From Chloroflexia bacterium (lineage in GTDB: Bacteria; Chloroflexota; Chloroflexia; QHBQ01; JADMIH01): a DNA stretch of 12,279 bases. Location: the NCBI GenBank assembly GCA_025927935.1, contig JAICKM010000129.1, positions 1 through 12,279 on the forward strand. The letters run 5' to 3'. The position numbers and the translations under genes were made by a program. Shown here piece after piece: positions 1 to 6,482 of the stretch. The stretch's first letter is position 1; each line of letters starts with the position of its first letter. The notes beneath the pieces are model-generated. The model did no database searches. It was not told where the DNA came from and worked only from the letters and a program-made list of their open reading frames with translations.

Positions 1-660
1 CAGATGGGCATCACCCAGCAGCAGGTTGAGCGGCTCTGCCGCGACTGCATTCAGTACGGCTTCAACGCGGCGATGATCCCCGGTTGCTGGGTGCCGTTAG
101 CCCGCCGTCTGCTTGATGGGAGTCCTGTTAAGGTCGCTAGTGCCGTGGACTTCCCACTGGGTGTGATGTCAACCCGCGGGCGGGTAGCCGAGACTGCCGC
201 GCTGGTAGAGGCCGGCGCCGATGAGCTTGATATCACGATTAACATTGGCTGGTTGAAGTCCGGCAGGAGGAAAGAATTCAGGGACGATGTAGCCGCGGTC
301 GTGCGGATGGCGCAGGGCCGGGCGATCAAAGTTATGCTGGAGTTACCCCTGCTTACTGCCGAGGAGCGTGCGTGGGTGGTCCAGGTCTGTATGGATGCCG
401 GAGCACGCTATCTGAAGAACGCTAGCTCAGGAGCAGTCGGCATCGCCACTCCCGAAGACATTCGCTTCCTACGGCAGCGCGTGCGGCCTGGCGTGGGGGT
501 AAAGGCATCGGGCGGCATCCATACGCGGGCGCAAGTTGAGCAGTTGCTTGCGGCGGGCGCCGAGTTGATTGGAACGAGCGCGGCGCTGGCAATTGTGGGG
601 GCTGATGTTACGCGCAGGCAGGACGATCCGTTAGCCCCGCGGCAAGAGATTGCCTATTGA
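1..660 (+). CDS. deoC: DeoC-type aldolase, 5'-truncated by window edge
   Basis: This is probably deoxyribose-phosphate aldolase or a close relative, a class I aldolase with a TIM-barrel fold. The known reaction is 2-deoxy-D-ribose 5-phosphate to glyceraldehyde 3-phosphate plus acetaldehyde. The frame is open to the first base, and the visible part begins around the first helix, so the family's N-terminal strand (D-x-T motif) and the true start lie upstream. Numbering from the first visible ATG (position 4), I see D76 in a canonical E-L-D-I-T-I-N-I-G stretch, K109, the Schiff-base lysine K138 in Y-L-K-N-A-S-S-G, and the second active-site lysine K167 in V-K-A-S-G-G. The ending G-T-S-A-A fits the phosphate-binding end. 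It shares F-N-A-A-M and C-W-V-P-L-A-R with the next gene, so the two are paralogs. Its stop codon lies inside the next promoter. The aldolase family is sure; the substrate is not. Confidence 0.88.
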   Translation, partial: QMGITQQQVERLCRDCIQYGFNAAMIPGCWVPLARRLLDGSPVKVASAVDFPLGVMSTRGRVAETAALVEAGADELDITINIGWLKSGRRKEFRDDVAAVVRMAQGRAIKVMLELPLLTAEERAWVVQVCMDAGARYLKNASSGAVGIATPEDIRFLRQRVRPGVGVKASGGIHTRAQVEQLLAAGAELIGTSAALAIVGADVTRRQDDPLAPRQEIAY

Positions 661-685
661 CAAAAAGACGGGCATAGCTTATACT
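657..685 (+). promoter_or_regulatory. Sigma70-type promoter P1
   Basis: TTGACA (657-662) and TATACT (680-685) are separated by exactly 17 bases. This gives a near-consensus housekeeping promoter with a predicted transcription start near 692. The -35 box overlaps the stop codon of the upstream aldolase gene. The surrounding 70 bases are much more AT-rich than the rest of the window. It would drive the operon that begins at 822, with a leader of about 130 bases. Confidence 0.85.
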
Positions 686-691
686 CTCCTT

Positions 692-710
692 TGTAATTAC
701 ATAGTTATAA
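692..710 (+). promoter_or_regulatory. Operator O1 at the P1 start site
   Basis: The 19-mer TGTAATTACATAGTTATAA starts with a perfect 8-base palindrome, GTAATTAC (693-700). It matches the reverse complement of 7643-7661 at 16 of 19 positions, and the three differences are all transitions. It covers about +1 to +19 of P1, a position expected for repressor binding. An AT-only palindrome, ATAATTAT, lies 24 bases downstream at 717-724 and may be a weaker additional site. The regulator family is not identified. Confidence 0.65.
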
Positions 711-805
711 AGATATATAATTATTTACGAGCTTGCACGCGGCCTTGTCCGCGATTTCACGACATGACGCGCCGTCGGGATCGTGAGTAACGGGCAGGAC
801 GGCAC

Positions 806-812
806 GGGAGGA
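806..812 (+). promoter_or_regulatory. Ribosome binding site deciding the start at 822
   Basis: GGGAGGA lies 9 bases before the ATG at 822. The alternative in-frame GTG at 783 has no comparable site, so 822 is preferred. Confidence 0.75.
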
Positions 813-821
813 AACGCACAA

Positions 822-1541
822 ATGCAAGATAGCCACCCAAAGCTGGACGCGCGAACCATGTCGGATGCCCAGTTGGCCTCGCATATCCAGTACACCAACA
901 TCCGGCCTGATGCTACGCGCAATGACATCATCAGCCACCTAGAGACCAGCGCCCGGTACAAATTCAACGCGGCGATGGTTCAGATGTGCTGGGTGCCGCT
1001 GGCGCGCGAGGTGCTGCAGGGCACCGGCGTCCATGTCGCCACGTGTATCGGGCTGCCGATGGGCGGCGAGAGCTTGCACGCCAAGATCGGGCTCATTCGC
1101 GAATGCGTCGCGCTAGGCGCGGACGACATCGACTATGAGCCGAACATGGGTTTCTATCTCTCCGGAATGTACGACGAATTCCGCGAGGAGGCAGCCGCCA
1201 TTGTACGCGCGGCTGGTGGACACGAAGTCAAGGCGATGCTCGAGTTCGGCTTCCTCAAGACCACCGATGAGCGACGGCACGCCGCCCGGCTGATCGACGA
1301 AGGTGGTGTGCATTGGATCAAGCAGTCAAGCGGCTGGGGCGCCGGTGGCATCCCGGCCACCGCTGAAGACATCCGTCTGCTGCGCGAAACGGTCAGCGAG
1401 CGCTGCCGGGTCAAGGCATCAGGCAAGGTGAATTCGTTCCAAAGGGCAGTCGAGGTTTTCGACGCCGGCGCCGAGATGATCGGCACAAGCTCTGCCCCGC
1501 TGATCATGCAGACGCGCCATAGTTCCCCGGATGGCGGCTAA
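822..1541 (+). CDS. Divergent DeoC-type aldolase
   Basis: A 239-residue class I aldolase of the DeoC family, TIM barrel and cytosolic. From the ATG at 822, the N-terminal motif reads Q-Y-T-N-I-R-P-D-A-T, where family members usually have D-H-T-L-L-K-P. Active-site positions are kept: D104, K137, the likely Schiff-base lysine K167 (W-I-K-Q-S-S-G) and K198 (V-K-A-S-G-K). The phosphate-site G-T-S-S is at 221-224. Two features differ from ordinary DERA. The region after D104 reads Y-E-P-N-M-G-F-Y-L-S-G, and the usual V-K-x-x-G-G is V-K-A-S-G-K. It is a diverged paralog of the upstream aldolase. It is the first gene of the P1 operon and is followed after 91 bases by a sugar kinase, so it may cleave the kinase's phosphorylated product. 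Retro-aldol chemistry is well supported; the substrate is unknown. Confidence 0.87.
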   Translation: MQDSHPKLDARTMSDAQLASHIQYTNIRPDATRNDIISHLETSARYKFNAAMVQMCWVPLAREVLQGTGVHVATCIGLPMGGESLHAKIGLIRECVALGADDIDYEPNMGFYLSGMYDEFREEAAAIVRAAGGHEVKAMLEFGFLKTTDERRHAARLIDEGGVHWIKQSSGWGAGGIPATAEDIRLLRETVSERCRVKASGKVNSFQRAVEVFDAGAEMIGTSSAPLIMQTRHSSPDGG

Positions 1542-1632
1542 TCGCGCTACAAAGGGCTTCACCTTTCTCCGTCTACGGCAGCGCGGGTGATGAAGGTTAA
1601 CGCTCGAATTCCAAGAGAAACGAGGGGCGAGG

Positions 1633-2592
1633 ATGACAGACGCAGAGCTTAACTCGAACCGGCAAGTGGAGATCGTACTGATCGGCAGCTATCTAGTCGC
1701 GCTAGTCATGGACGTGGATCGCATCCCGCTGAAGGGGGAAACGCTGCTGGCCCATAATTTCCGCGAGGCATACGGCGGCAAAGGCTCGGACATGGCCGTG
1801 CAAGCGGCGCGACTCGGCACGCCGGTCCGCTTTGTCGGCTGCGTTGGCGACGACGACTTCGGCCGCGCCTTCATCAACCTGATGCGGGAGGAGGGGGTTA
1901 ATACCGATCTGCTCCAGCAGCGAACCGAGCTGGCGACCGGCGCCGGGTTTATCATCAAGGCTAGCGATGGATCCAATATTATTACCGTGGACATCGGCGC
2001 CAATCAGCTCTTCAGCCCAGCCCACGTTGATCAGGCGCTGCCCTACATGCAGCCGCCGTCGGTTGTGCTGATCCAGCTTGAGATACCGCTGGAGACAGCC
2101 CTGCACGCCGCCCGGCGGGGGCGCGAACAGGGCTGCACCGTCATCCTGAACCCGGCCCCGGCTTACGATCTGCGCGGCCAGGATCTATCTAATGTCGACC
2201 TGCTGACGCCAAACGAAACCGAGGCGCGGGTGTGCCTGGGGCTAGAGCCCGGCGACGCGACCGACGACGTGGAGATCGCGCGGCGGCTGCTCGATCTCGG
2301 CTGCCGCACCGTGGTGATGACGCTCGGCGAGCGCGGTAGCCTCATCGTTTCGCGGGACGAAGTGACTCGTGTGCCGGCGTTCAGCTACGAGAACATCGTC
2401 GATAGCAATGGCGCCGGCGACTCGTTCAACGCGGCCCTCGCCGCGGGGCTGCTCGATGGCATGGCGTTGCTCGCTGCGGCGCGCTTCGCCAACGCAACTG
2501 CCGGTCTGTGCTGCACGCGCTGGGATACAGTACCTTCGTATCACACGCGGGCCGAGGTCGAGGCGTTTCTAGGGCAGCCGGCCAGCTCTTAA
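1633..2592 (+). CDS. PfkB/ribokinase-family sugar kinase
   Basis: A 319-residue ATP-dependent carbohydrate kinase, near the usual ribokinase length of about 310. Family landmarks appear in order: G-G-K-G at 48-51, L-I-Q-L-E ending at E150, N-P-A-P-A at 173-177, T-P-N-E-T-E-A at 192-198, T-L-G-E-R-G at 230-235, and the PfkB signature D-S-N-G-A-G-D-S-F with catalytic base D263. The ribose-contacting positions are changed. The N-terminal G-S-I-N-A-D motif of E. coli RbsK reads G-S-Y-L-V-A, and the Asn of G-G-K-G-A-N is Asp53. It is therefore an rbsK-like kinase whose substrate is probably not plain ribose. A GAGGGG ribosome site at 1622-1627 precedes the ATG by 5 bases. It sits between an aldolase and a mutarotase gene. 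A role like IolC (5-dehydro-2-deoxygluconate kinase) is possible but unproven. Confidence 0.9.
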   Translation: MTDAELNSNRQVEIVLIGSYLVALVMDVDRIPLKGETLLAHNFREAYGGKGSDMAVQAARLGTPVRFVGCVGDDDFGRAFINLMREEGVNTDLLQQRTELATGAGFIIKASDGSNIITVDIGANQLFSPAHVDQALPYMQPPSVVLIQLEIPLETALHAARRGREQGCTVILNPAPAYDLRGQDLSNVDLLTPNETEARVCLGLEPGDATDDVEIARRLLDLGCRTVVMTLGERGSLIVSRDEVTRVPAFSYENIVDSNGAGDSFNAALAAGLLDGMALLAAARFANATAGLCCTRWDTVPSYHTRAEVEAFLGQPASS

Positions 2593-2613
2593 GGTGCCTG
2601 TTTGTCGTACCAC

Positions 2614-2649
2614 GCGCGGGCCTGCCCTTACCCGCGCTTTCTGAAAGCG
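2614..2649 (+). other. Two overlapping dyads ahead of the mutarotase gene
   Basis: GCGCGGG (2614-2620) can pair with CCCGCGC (2631-2637) across a 10-base loop. CGCTTTC (2635-2641) and GAAAGCG (2643-2649) form a second dyad around one T. The two share bases 2635-2637, so they cannot both form fully in RNA. The second reaches into the GCGAGGA ribosome site of the next gene. No T-run follows the first that would make it a convincing terminator. Confidence 0.4.
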
Positions 2650-2657
2650 AGGATTCT

Positions 2658-3161
2658 ATGCGCCCGAACCGGATTTTGCACCCCGAACTGGCGAAAGCCG
2701 TTGCCACACTCGGTCACCAGGATATCCTGCTCGTCACCGACGCCGGATTCCCGATCCCGGCGGATGCCTGGCGGATCGACCTGGGCTTCTACGAGGGCCT
2801 GCCCGATGTGCTCGACGTGCTGCGCGTGCTACGCCAGGAGATATTCGTCGAGGAAGTCCATTTCGCGGGCGACATCCTGACCAAGAACAAGCCGCTGTAC
2901 GCCGCGTTGCAGCAGATCTATACCGCCTCCGGCGCCGATTTTAAGCTGACGACACACGAACAACTGGTCAACGACATCGCCCACCGCGCCAAGGTGATCG
3001 TCCGCTCCGGCTCGTTCAATCCCTGGGCGAACATCGCGCTGGTTTGCAGCACCGACCCGTTCGCCTGGTTCGCCGAGGGCACCGGCACCGAGATCCTGCC
3101 GGCTTACGTGGAGCGCCGCCGGCGCATCGAGGCCAACCTGGTGCCCGAGATCGTGGAGTAA
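2658..3161 (+). CDS. rbsD: RbsD/FucU-family sugar mutarotase
   Basis: A 167-residue member of the RbsD/FucU family. Known members are cytosolic ring-shaped oligomers that interconvert pyranose and furanose or anomeric forms of sugars such as ribose and fucose. The start at 2658 is chosen because GCGAGGA sits just before it and the protein then begins with the family's N-terminus, H-P-E-L followed by L-G-H. H20 and D28 (G-H-Q-D-I-L-L-V-T-D-A-G-F-P-I-P) fall at the same numbers as the catalytic pair of characterised RbsD proteins. T-T-H-E-Q (98-102) and R-S-G (116-118) are also typical. The usual Y-A-N near the C-terminus is W-A-N (123-125). The chain runs about 25 residues past the normal end near 140. 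Being next to an rbsK-like kinase fits a mutarotase feeding it. Substrate not determined. Confidence 0.88.
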   Translation: MRPNRILHPELAKAVATLGHQDILLVTDAGFPIPADAWRIDLGFYEGLPDVLDVLRVLRQEIFVEEVHFAGDILTKNKPLYAALQQIYTASGADFKLTTHEQLVNDIAHRAKVIVRSGSFNPWANIALVCSTDPFAWFAEGTGTEILPAYVERRRRIEANLVPEIVE

Positions 3162-3195
3162 CGCCCGTCCCCCGCAAACAGGAGAAGTTGAGGCC

Positions 3196-4515
3196 ATGAC
3201 AGATACTCTCTATCTACCCGGACACCACGAGCGCGCCAAACTGATGCGCTACGATACGGCGGTGATCCTGAAGCGTTTCTTTTTCTGCGAACAATCGCTG
3301 ATCATCACCGAGGCAGGTTGGATCGCAAGCGTGGCACCCTTGCCGGTCAAGACAACGCTGGCGCGGCTGTTGTGGGAAGACTCGCTGACGGCAAACGAGC
3401 TGCGCCAGCGGGTCTTCGAGTTGCGCTATCCGAGCCGCCTGATGGAGATCGGCGATGAAGAGCCGCTGGTGCAGCTCGTGGACGAGGCGCGCAACGCGCC
3501 GAACGCGCTGGCTATGTTCCGCTCGCTGGTCGAGGTCTTCAAGCCGGCGCTGCGCGAGGCATACCAGGCATACCTGGAGCTGGCCGATGAGCTTGGCGAC
3601 GGGCCCAGCATCCGCTTCATCGATCAGGCGATGCGCGAGAAGGATCAGCAGATCGCCATGCTGCAGAAACTGCTGCCGCTGATACGCGATGCCGAGCCCG
3701 ATAAGCAGGCCGCGGCCGACGCCTGGATCGCGGAACTACAGCAGCGGCTGGCCGGGCTTGGCAGCATCGGCCTCGATCCGGTGGAGGCGCCCCGCGGCGC
3801 GCCCCAATTGCTGCCCGGCCGCGTGGCCTTTGCGCTGGCGCAGGTGCCGGCGCGCGACGCCCGCTTCCAGCGCGTGCGTTTCTACTGGCCCGACGTGATC
3901 GACCCTGACTACCCCTATGGTGAAGGGCTGAGCCTGCAACTGCGCAGCGCCGTGAGCCACCTCAACGAGATCTGGGCCGTAGAGACGGGCGGCGCCCTGC
4001 TGCATGCCTTCGCCGACCAGCTCGGCTGGGAGTTCATCTTCGATGCGGCCCGTTGGACCTATGATGAATCACGGCACACGCGTATGGGTTATGAGCGGCT
4101 GCTGGCGTGGGGCTATGATCCGAGCGAGCTGCCGCTGGGCACCTACATCTACGACGCAGCGCGCGGACAGGATCCAATTTACCGTCTCGGCATGCTTTTC
4201 TTCTTCGAGACCAAGAACATCAAGAAAAAGCCGGAGCGGATCAAGAAGTTCACCGAATACGCGGACGACGTGAGCCGGCACGACATGGACTTCGACTGGG
4301 CCGACGAAACGCGCCACGCGCACTACGGCAACGTCTGGCTGGAGAAGCTATTGCAGTTGCGCGGCGCGGATCCCGACCCGCGCCTGGTCAGGGCGCGCTG
4401 CTCCGAATTGGTGGATGCTGTGGTGGAAAGCGCCACCGATGCCGAGCGCACCCAGATCCGCGCGATCGCTGACGCGATCGTAGACAAGGCTAAACGGATC
4501 GCGGTGGCCCGGTGA
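3196..4515 (+). CDS. Ferritin-like di-iron protein, function unknown
   Basis: A 439-residue soluble, mostly helical protein with no signal peptide or membrane segment. The C-terminal half holds a full ferritin-like carboxylate di-iron pattern: E263 (I-W-A-V-E), E291-x-x-H294 (D-E-S-R-H), E338 (F-F-F-E-T) and E371-x-x-H374 (D-E-T-R-H). The N-terminal half (about 20-190) is also helical, with carboxylates such as E32, E39, E61 and D62 (L-L-W-E-D). It may be a degenerate or second helical bundle. About 200-235 is a linker. I do not recognise a characterised member; it loosely resembles the DUF455-type ferritin-like proteins. Known relatives of the fold oxidise, hydroxylate or store iron. The gene is 34 bases after rbsD and its stop overlaps the next gene's start (GTGA, 4512-4515). 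Tight coupling to a dehydrogenase suggests a catalytic role on a pathway intermediate, but that is inference. Confidence 0.8.
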   Translation: MTDTLYLPGHHERAKLMRYDTAVILKRFFFCEQSLIITEAGWIASVAPLPVKTTLARLLWEDSLTANELRQRVFELRYPSRLMEIGDEEPLVQLVDEARNAPNALAMFRSLVEVFKPALREAYQAYLELADELGDGPSIRFIDQAMREKDQQIAMLQKLLPLIRDAEPDKQAAADAWIAELQQRLAGLGSIGLDPVEAPRGAPQLLPGRVAFALAQVPARDARFQRVRFYWPDVIDPDYPYGEGLSLQLRSAVSHLNEIWAVETGGALLHAFADQLGWEFIFDAARWTYDESRHTRMGYERLLAWGYDPSELPLGTYIYDAARGQDPIYRLGMLFFFETKNIKKKPERIKKFTEYADDVSRHDMDFDWADETRHAHYGNVWLEKLLQLRGADPDPRLVRARCSELVDAVVESATDAERTQIRAIADAIVDKAKRIAVAR

Positions 4516-5600
4516 TAGATCTTCCAGCTATCGTGCTCGCCGAGCGCGGCCAGTCACCTCGTCTGGAGAGCGTGCAAATCGACTCGCCCGGCCCCGGCGA
4601 GGTGCGGGTGCGGATGGTCGCCAGCGGGGTTTGTCACACCGATGTCGCCGCTGTGCGCGACGCTCGGGCGGCGCCGGTGCTGCTGGGGCACGAAGGTGCG
4701 GGCACGGTGGACGCGGTCGGGGCGGGCGTGACGCACGTTCGTCCGGGAGATCACGTCGTCATCAACTGGCAGCCGAAGTGCGGGCGCTGCCGGCGCTGTG
4801 TGTCGGGCCGACGAGATCTTTGTGAGGATATTCAGGGGACCGCACAGCCGCGGGCGTACTGGCACGGCCAGCCGCTCAACGTCATGCTCAACTCGGGCAC
4901 TTTTTGCCCGCTGGTCGTAGTGCCCGCGGCCGGGGCCGTACCGATCCGGCGCGACATGCCGCTCGATAAGGCTGCCGTCCTGGGCTGCGCGGTCGCGACC
5001 GGCGTGGGCGCAGCGCTGTATACCGCGCAGGTGCGGCCCGGTGCGGGCGTGGTAGTGATCGGCGCGGGCGGGGTCGGGCTGAACGTGGTGCAGGGAGCGC
5101 GGCTGGCGAACGCCGCGCCAATCGTAGCGATCGATATCGACGACGAGCGGCTGCGCCAGGCCGAAGTCTTCGGCGCAACCCATACCGTCAACGGCCGCGC
5201 GCGCGATTCTGTAGCCACCGTGCGCGAGCTGACCGGCGGGCGCGGCGTTGAGCACGTTTTCGAGGTCGTTGGTATGCCGGAACTGATGTTGCAGGGCATC
5301 GAAATGCTGGCCCGCGGCGGCGTCTTGACGCTGGTCGGTGCGGCCACGCGGGACGCGACCCTGCCGTTCCACCCGCGGCGCTTCATGAGCCAGCAGCAGA
5401 CAATCCAGGGCTGCATCTACGGCAACATCTCCCCGGAGCTTAACCTACCGCTCTTCGCTGACTGGTATATGGACGGACGGCTGCTGCTCGACCAGCTTAA
5501 GGGCGATCCGATCCGCCTGGAGGACGTGCCCGGCGTGTTCGCGGGGCGCAGGCCGCCGGGTGCCGCGCGGCCACTGGTGCTGTTCGCGGAGGCGGAATGA
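4512..5600 (+). CDS. Zinc-dependent MDR alcohol dehydrogenase
   Basis: A 362-residue medium-chain dehydrogenase/reductase that oxidises an alcohol to a carbonyl with NAD(P). Catalytic zinc ligands are C41 (G-V-C-H-T-D), H60 with E61 (G-H-E-G-A-G) and C159 (L-G-C-A-V-A-T-G). The structural zinc site is C90, C93, C96 and C104. The Rossmann motif G-A-G-G-V-G-L is at 184-190. The acidic end of the second strand (D208, I-D-I-D) favours NAD over NADP. The start is GTG 4512, overlapping the previous stop by 4 bases, with no strong ribosome site of its own, so translation is probably coupled. It ends in a 4-base ATGA overlap with the creatininase gene. In an inositol-type route it would fill the place of a scyllo-inosose dehydrogenase (IolM), but the sequence alone looks like the general class III or aryl-alcohol type. 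Substrate unknown. Confidence 0.92.
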   Translation: MIDLPAIVLAERGQSPRLESVQIDSPGPGEVRVRMVASGVCHTDVAAVRDARAAPVLLGHEGAGTVDAVGAGVTHVRPGDHVVINWQPKCGRCRRCVSGRRDLCEDIQGTAQPRAYWHGQPLNVMLNSGTFCPLVVVPAAGAVPIRRDMPLDKAAVLGCAVATGVGAALYTAQVRPGAGVVVIGAGGVGLNVVQGARLANAAPIVAIDIDDERLRQAEVFGATHTVNGRARDSVATVRELTGGRGVEHVFEVVGMPELMLQGIEMLARGGVLTLVGAATRDATLPFHPRRFMSQQQTIQGCIYGNISPELNLPLFADWYMDGRLLLDQLKGDPIRLEDVPGVFAGRRPPGAARPLVLFAEAE

Positions 5601-6469
5601 CGGCGTACCCAATTGAAGCCCTGTTCCCAGAGCAGCTTCAGGACCGGCTCGACAAATGCCCCACGCTGGTGCTGGGGTTGGGCACGATCGAATGGCACAG
5701 CTACCACCTGCCTCTGGGCCTAGACGGGCTGGTGGCGCAGGGGCTAGCCGAGCGCGTCGCCAGGCGGCTGGACGCGGTGCTCGCGCCAGTGTCGTACTGG
5801 GCGGCCGGCGGAGTGGCCTACCCGTACACGCTCAACCTGCCGGGGCGCGTTGTGGAGCCGCTGCTCGAAGCGCTGTTCGAGCAGTTCGCGGCGATGGGCT
5901 TCCGGCTAATCGTCGGGCTGACCGGGCACTTCGGGCTGGAGCAAACGCTGATTCTGAAGCGCGCCGGGGTCGCGGTGATGCGCCGCTCACCGGTCACGAT
6001 CCTGCCCGTGACCGAATACGACATGACGACCGATATCGGCTATAAGGGCGACCACGCGTCCACTGGCGAGACATCGCTGCTATGGGCGCTGCGACCCGAA
6101 CTGGTGCGACTCGACGCCGTGTCCCCTGGCGCCCCGCTCGATGGCGTTCTGGGGCCGGACCCGCGCGGCAGCGCGAGCGAGACGCTGGGACAGGAGCTAC
6201 TCGAACAGATCGCTGGACGCACCGCGGAGGTGGCGGCGCGGCTGCTCCGTCACACCGCGCCGCTGGAACGAGCCGCATACGTGGAGGCGCTAGCCGCGGG
6301 GGTCCGCGTACTGGAGCGCACGCTACGCGAGCGCGGGACCCGACCCAAGAGCCTGGTACCCTCTATTACAACGCCGGCTTACCTGGCCCACTGCCGGGCC
6401 ATCTACAGCGGCGCCTACGCCCTGGCCCAGAGCGAGGCCGAACGCAAATTAGACGACCTGTCGAACTAG
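5597..6469 (+). CDS. Creatininase-family metal-dependent amidohydrolase
   Basis: A 290-residue member of the creatininase fold. Members hydrolyse cyclic amides, formamides or, in IolN, a cyclic diketone ring (3-dehydro-scyllo-inosose). The metal-site pattern is intact: E32-x-H34 then D43 (G-T-I-E-W-H-S-Y-H-L-P-L-G-L-D), H111 (G-H-F-G) and E158 (G-D-H-A-S-T-G-E-T-S, with H153). Two deviations from common members are W33 where Q is usual, and H-A-S-T in place of H-A-G-E, so one acidic residue before E158 is lost. The ATG overlaps the dehydrogenase stop (ATGA, 5597-5600), and GGAGG lies just upstream, implying coupled expression. It sits between two sugar-type dehydrogenases. This fits hydrolytic ring opening of an oxidised substrate better than creatinine metabolism. 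The fold is sure; the IolN-like role is a hypothesis. Confidence 0.88.
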   Translation: MTAYPIEALFPEQLQDRLDKCPTLVLGLGTIEWHSYHLPLGLDGLVAQGLAERVARRLDAVLAPVSYWAAGGVAYPYTLNLPGRVVEPLLEALFEQFAAMGFRLIVGLTGHFGLEQTLILKRAGVAVMRRSPVTILPVTEYDMTTDIGYKGDHASTGETSLLWALRPELVRLDAVSPGAPLDGVLGPDPRGSASETLGQELLEQIAGRTAEVAARLLRHTAPLERAAYVEALAAGVRVLERTLRERGTRPKSLVPSITTPAYLAHCRAIYSGAYALAQSEAERKLDDLSN

Positions 6470-6482
6470 AGGAGCAGCTGCA

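Noticed and set aside
783..821. GTG 783 as the start of the second aldolase
   Set aside because: No ribosome site precedes it, while GGGAGGA (806-812) stands at a good distance from ATG 822. The 13 extra codons match nothing expected at the family's N-terminus.
1551..1566. AAAGG/CCTTT inverted repeat as a terminator
   Set aside because: The five-pair stem is weak and no T-run follows. It lies in a short gap within an operon.
4554..5372. Long open frame on the - strand (272 codons)
   Set aside because: It lies wholly antisense to the zinc dehydrogenase gene, whose motifs are unambiguous. The product is Arg/His/Ala-rich with no recognisable domain, typical of a GC-rich shadow frame.
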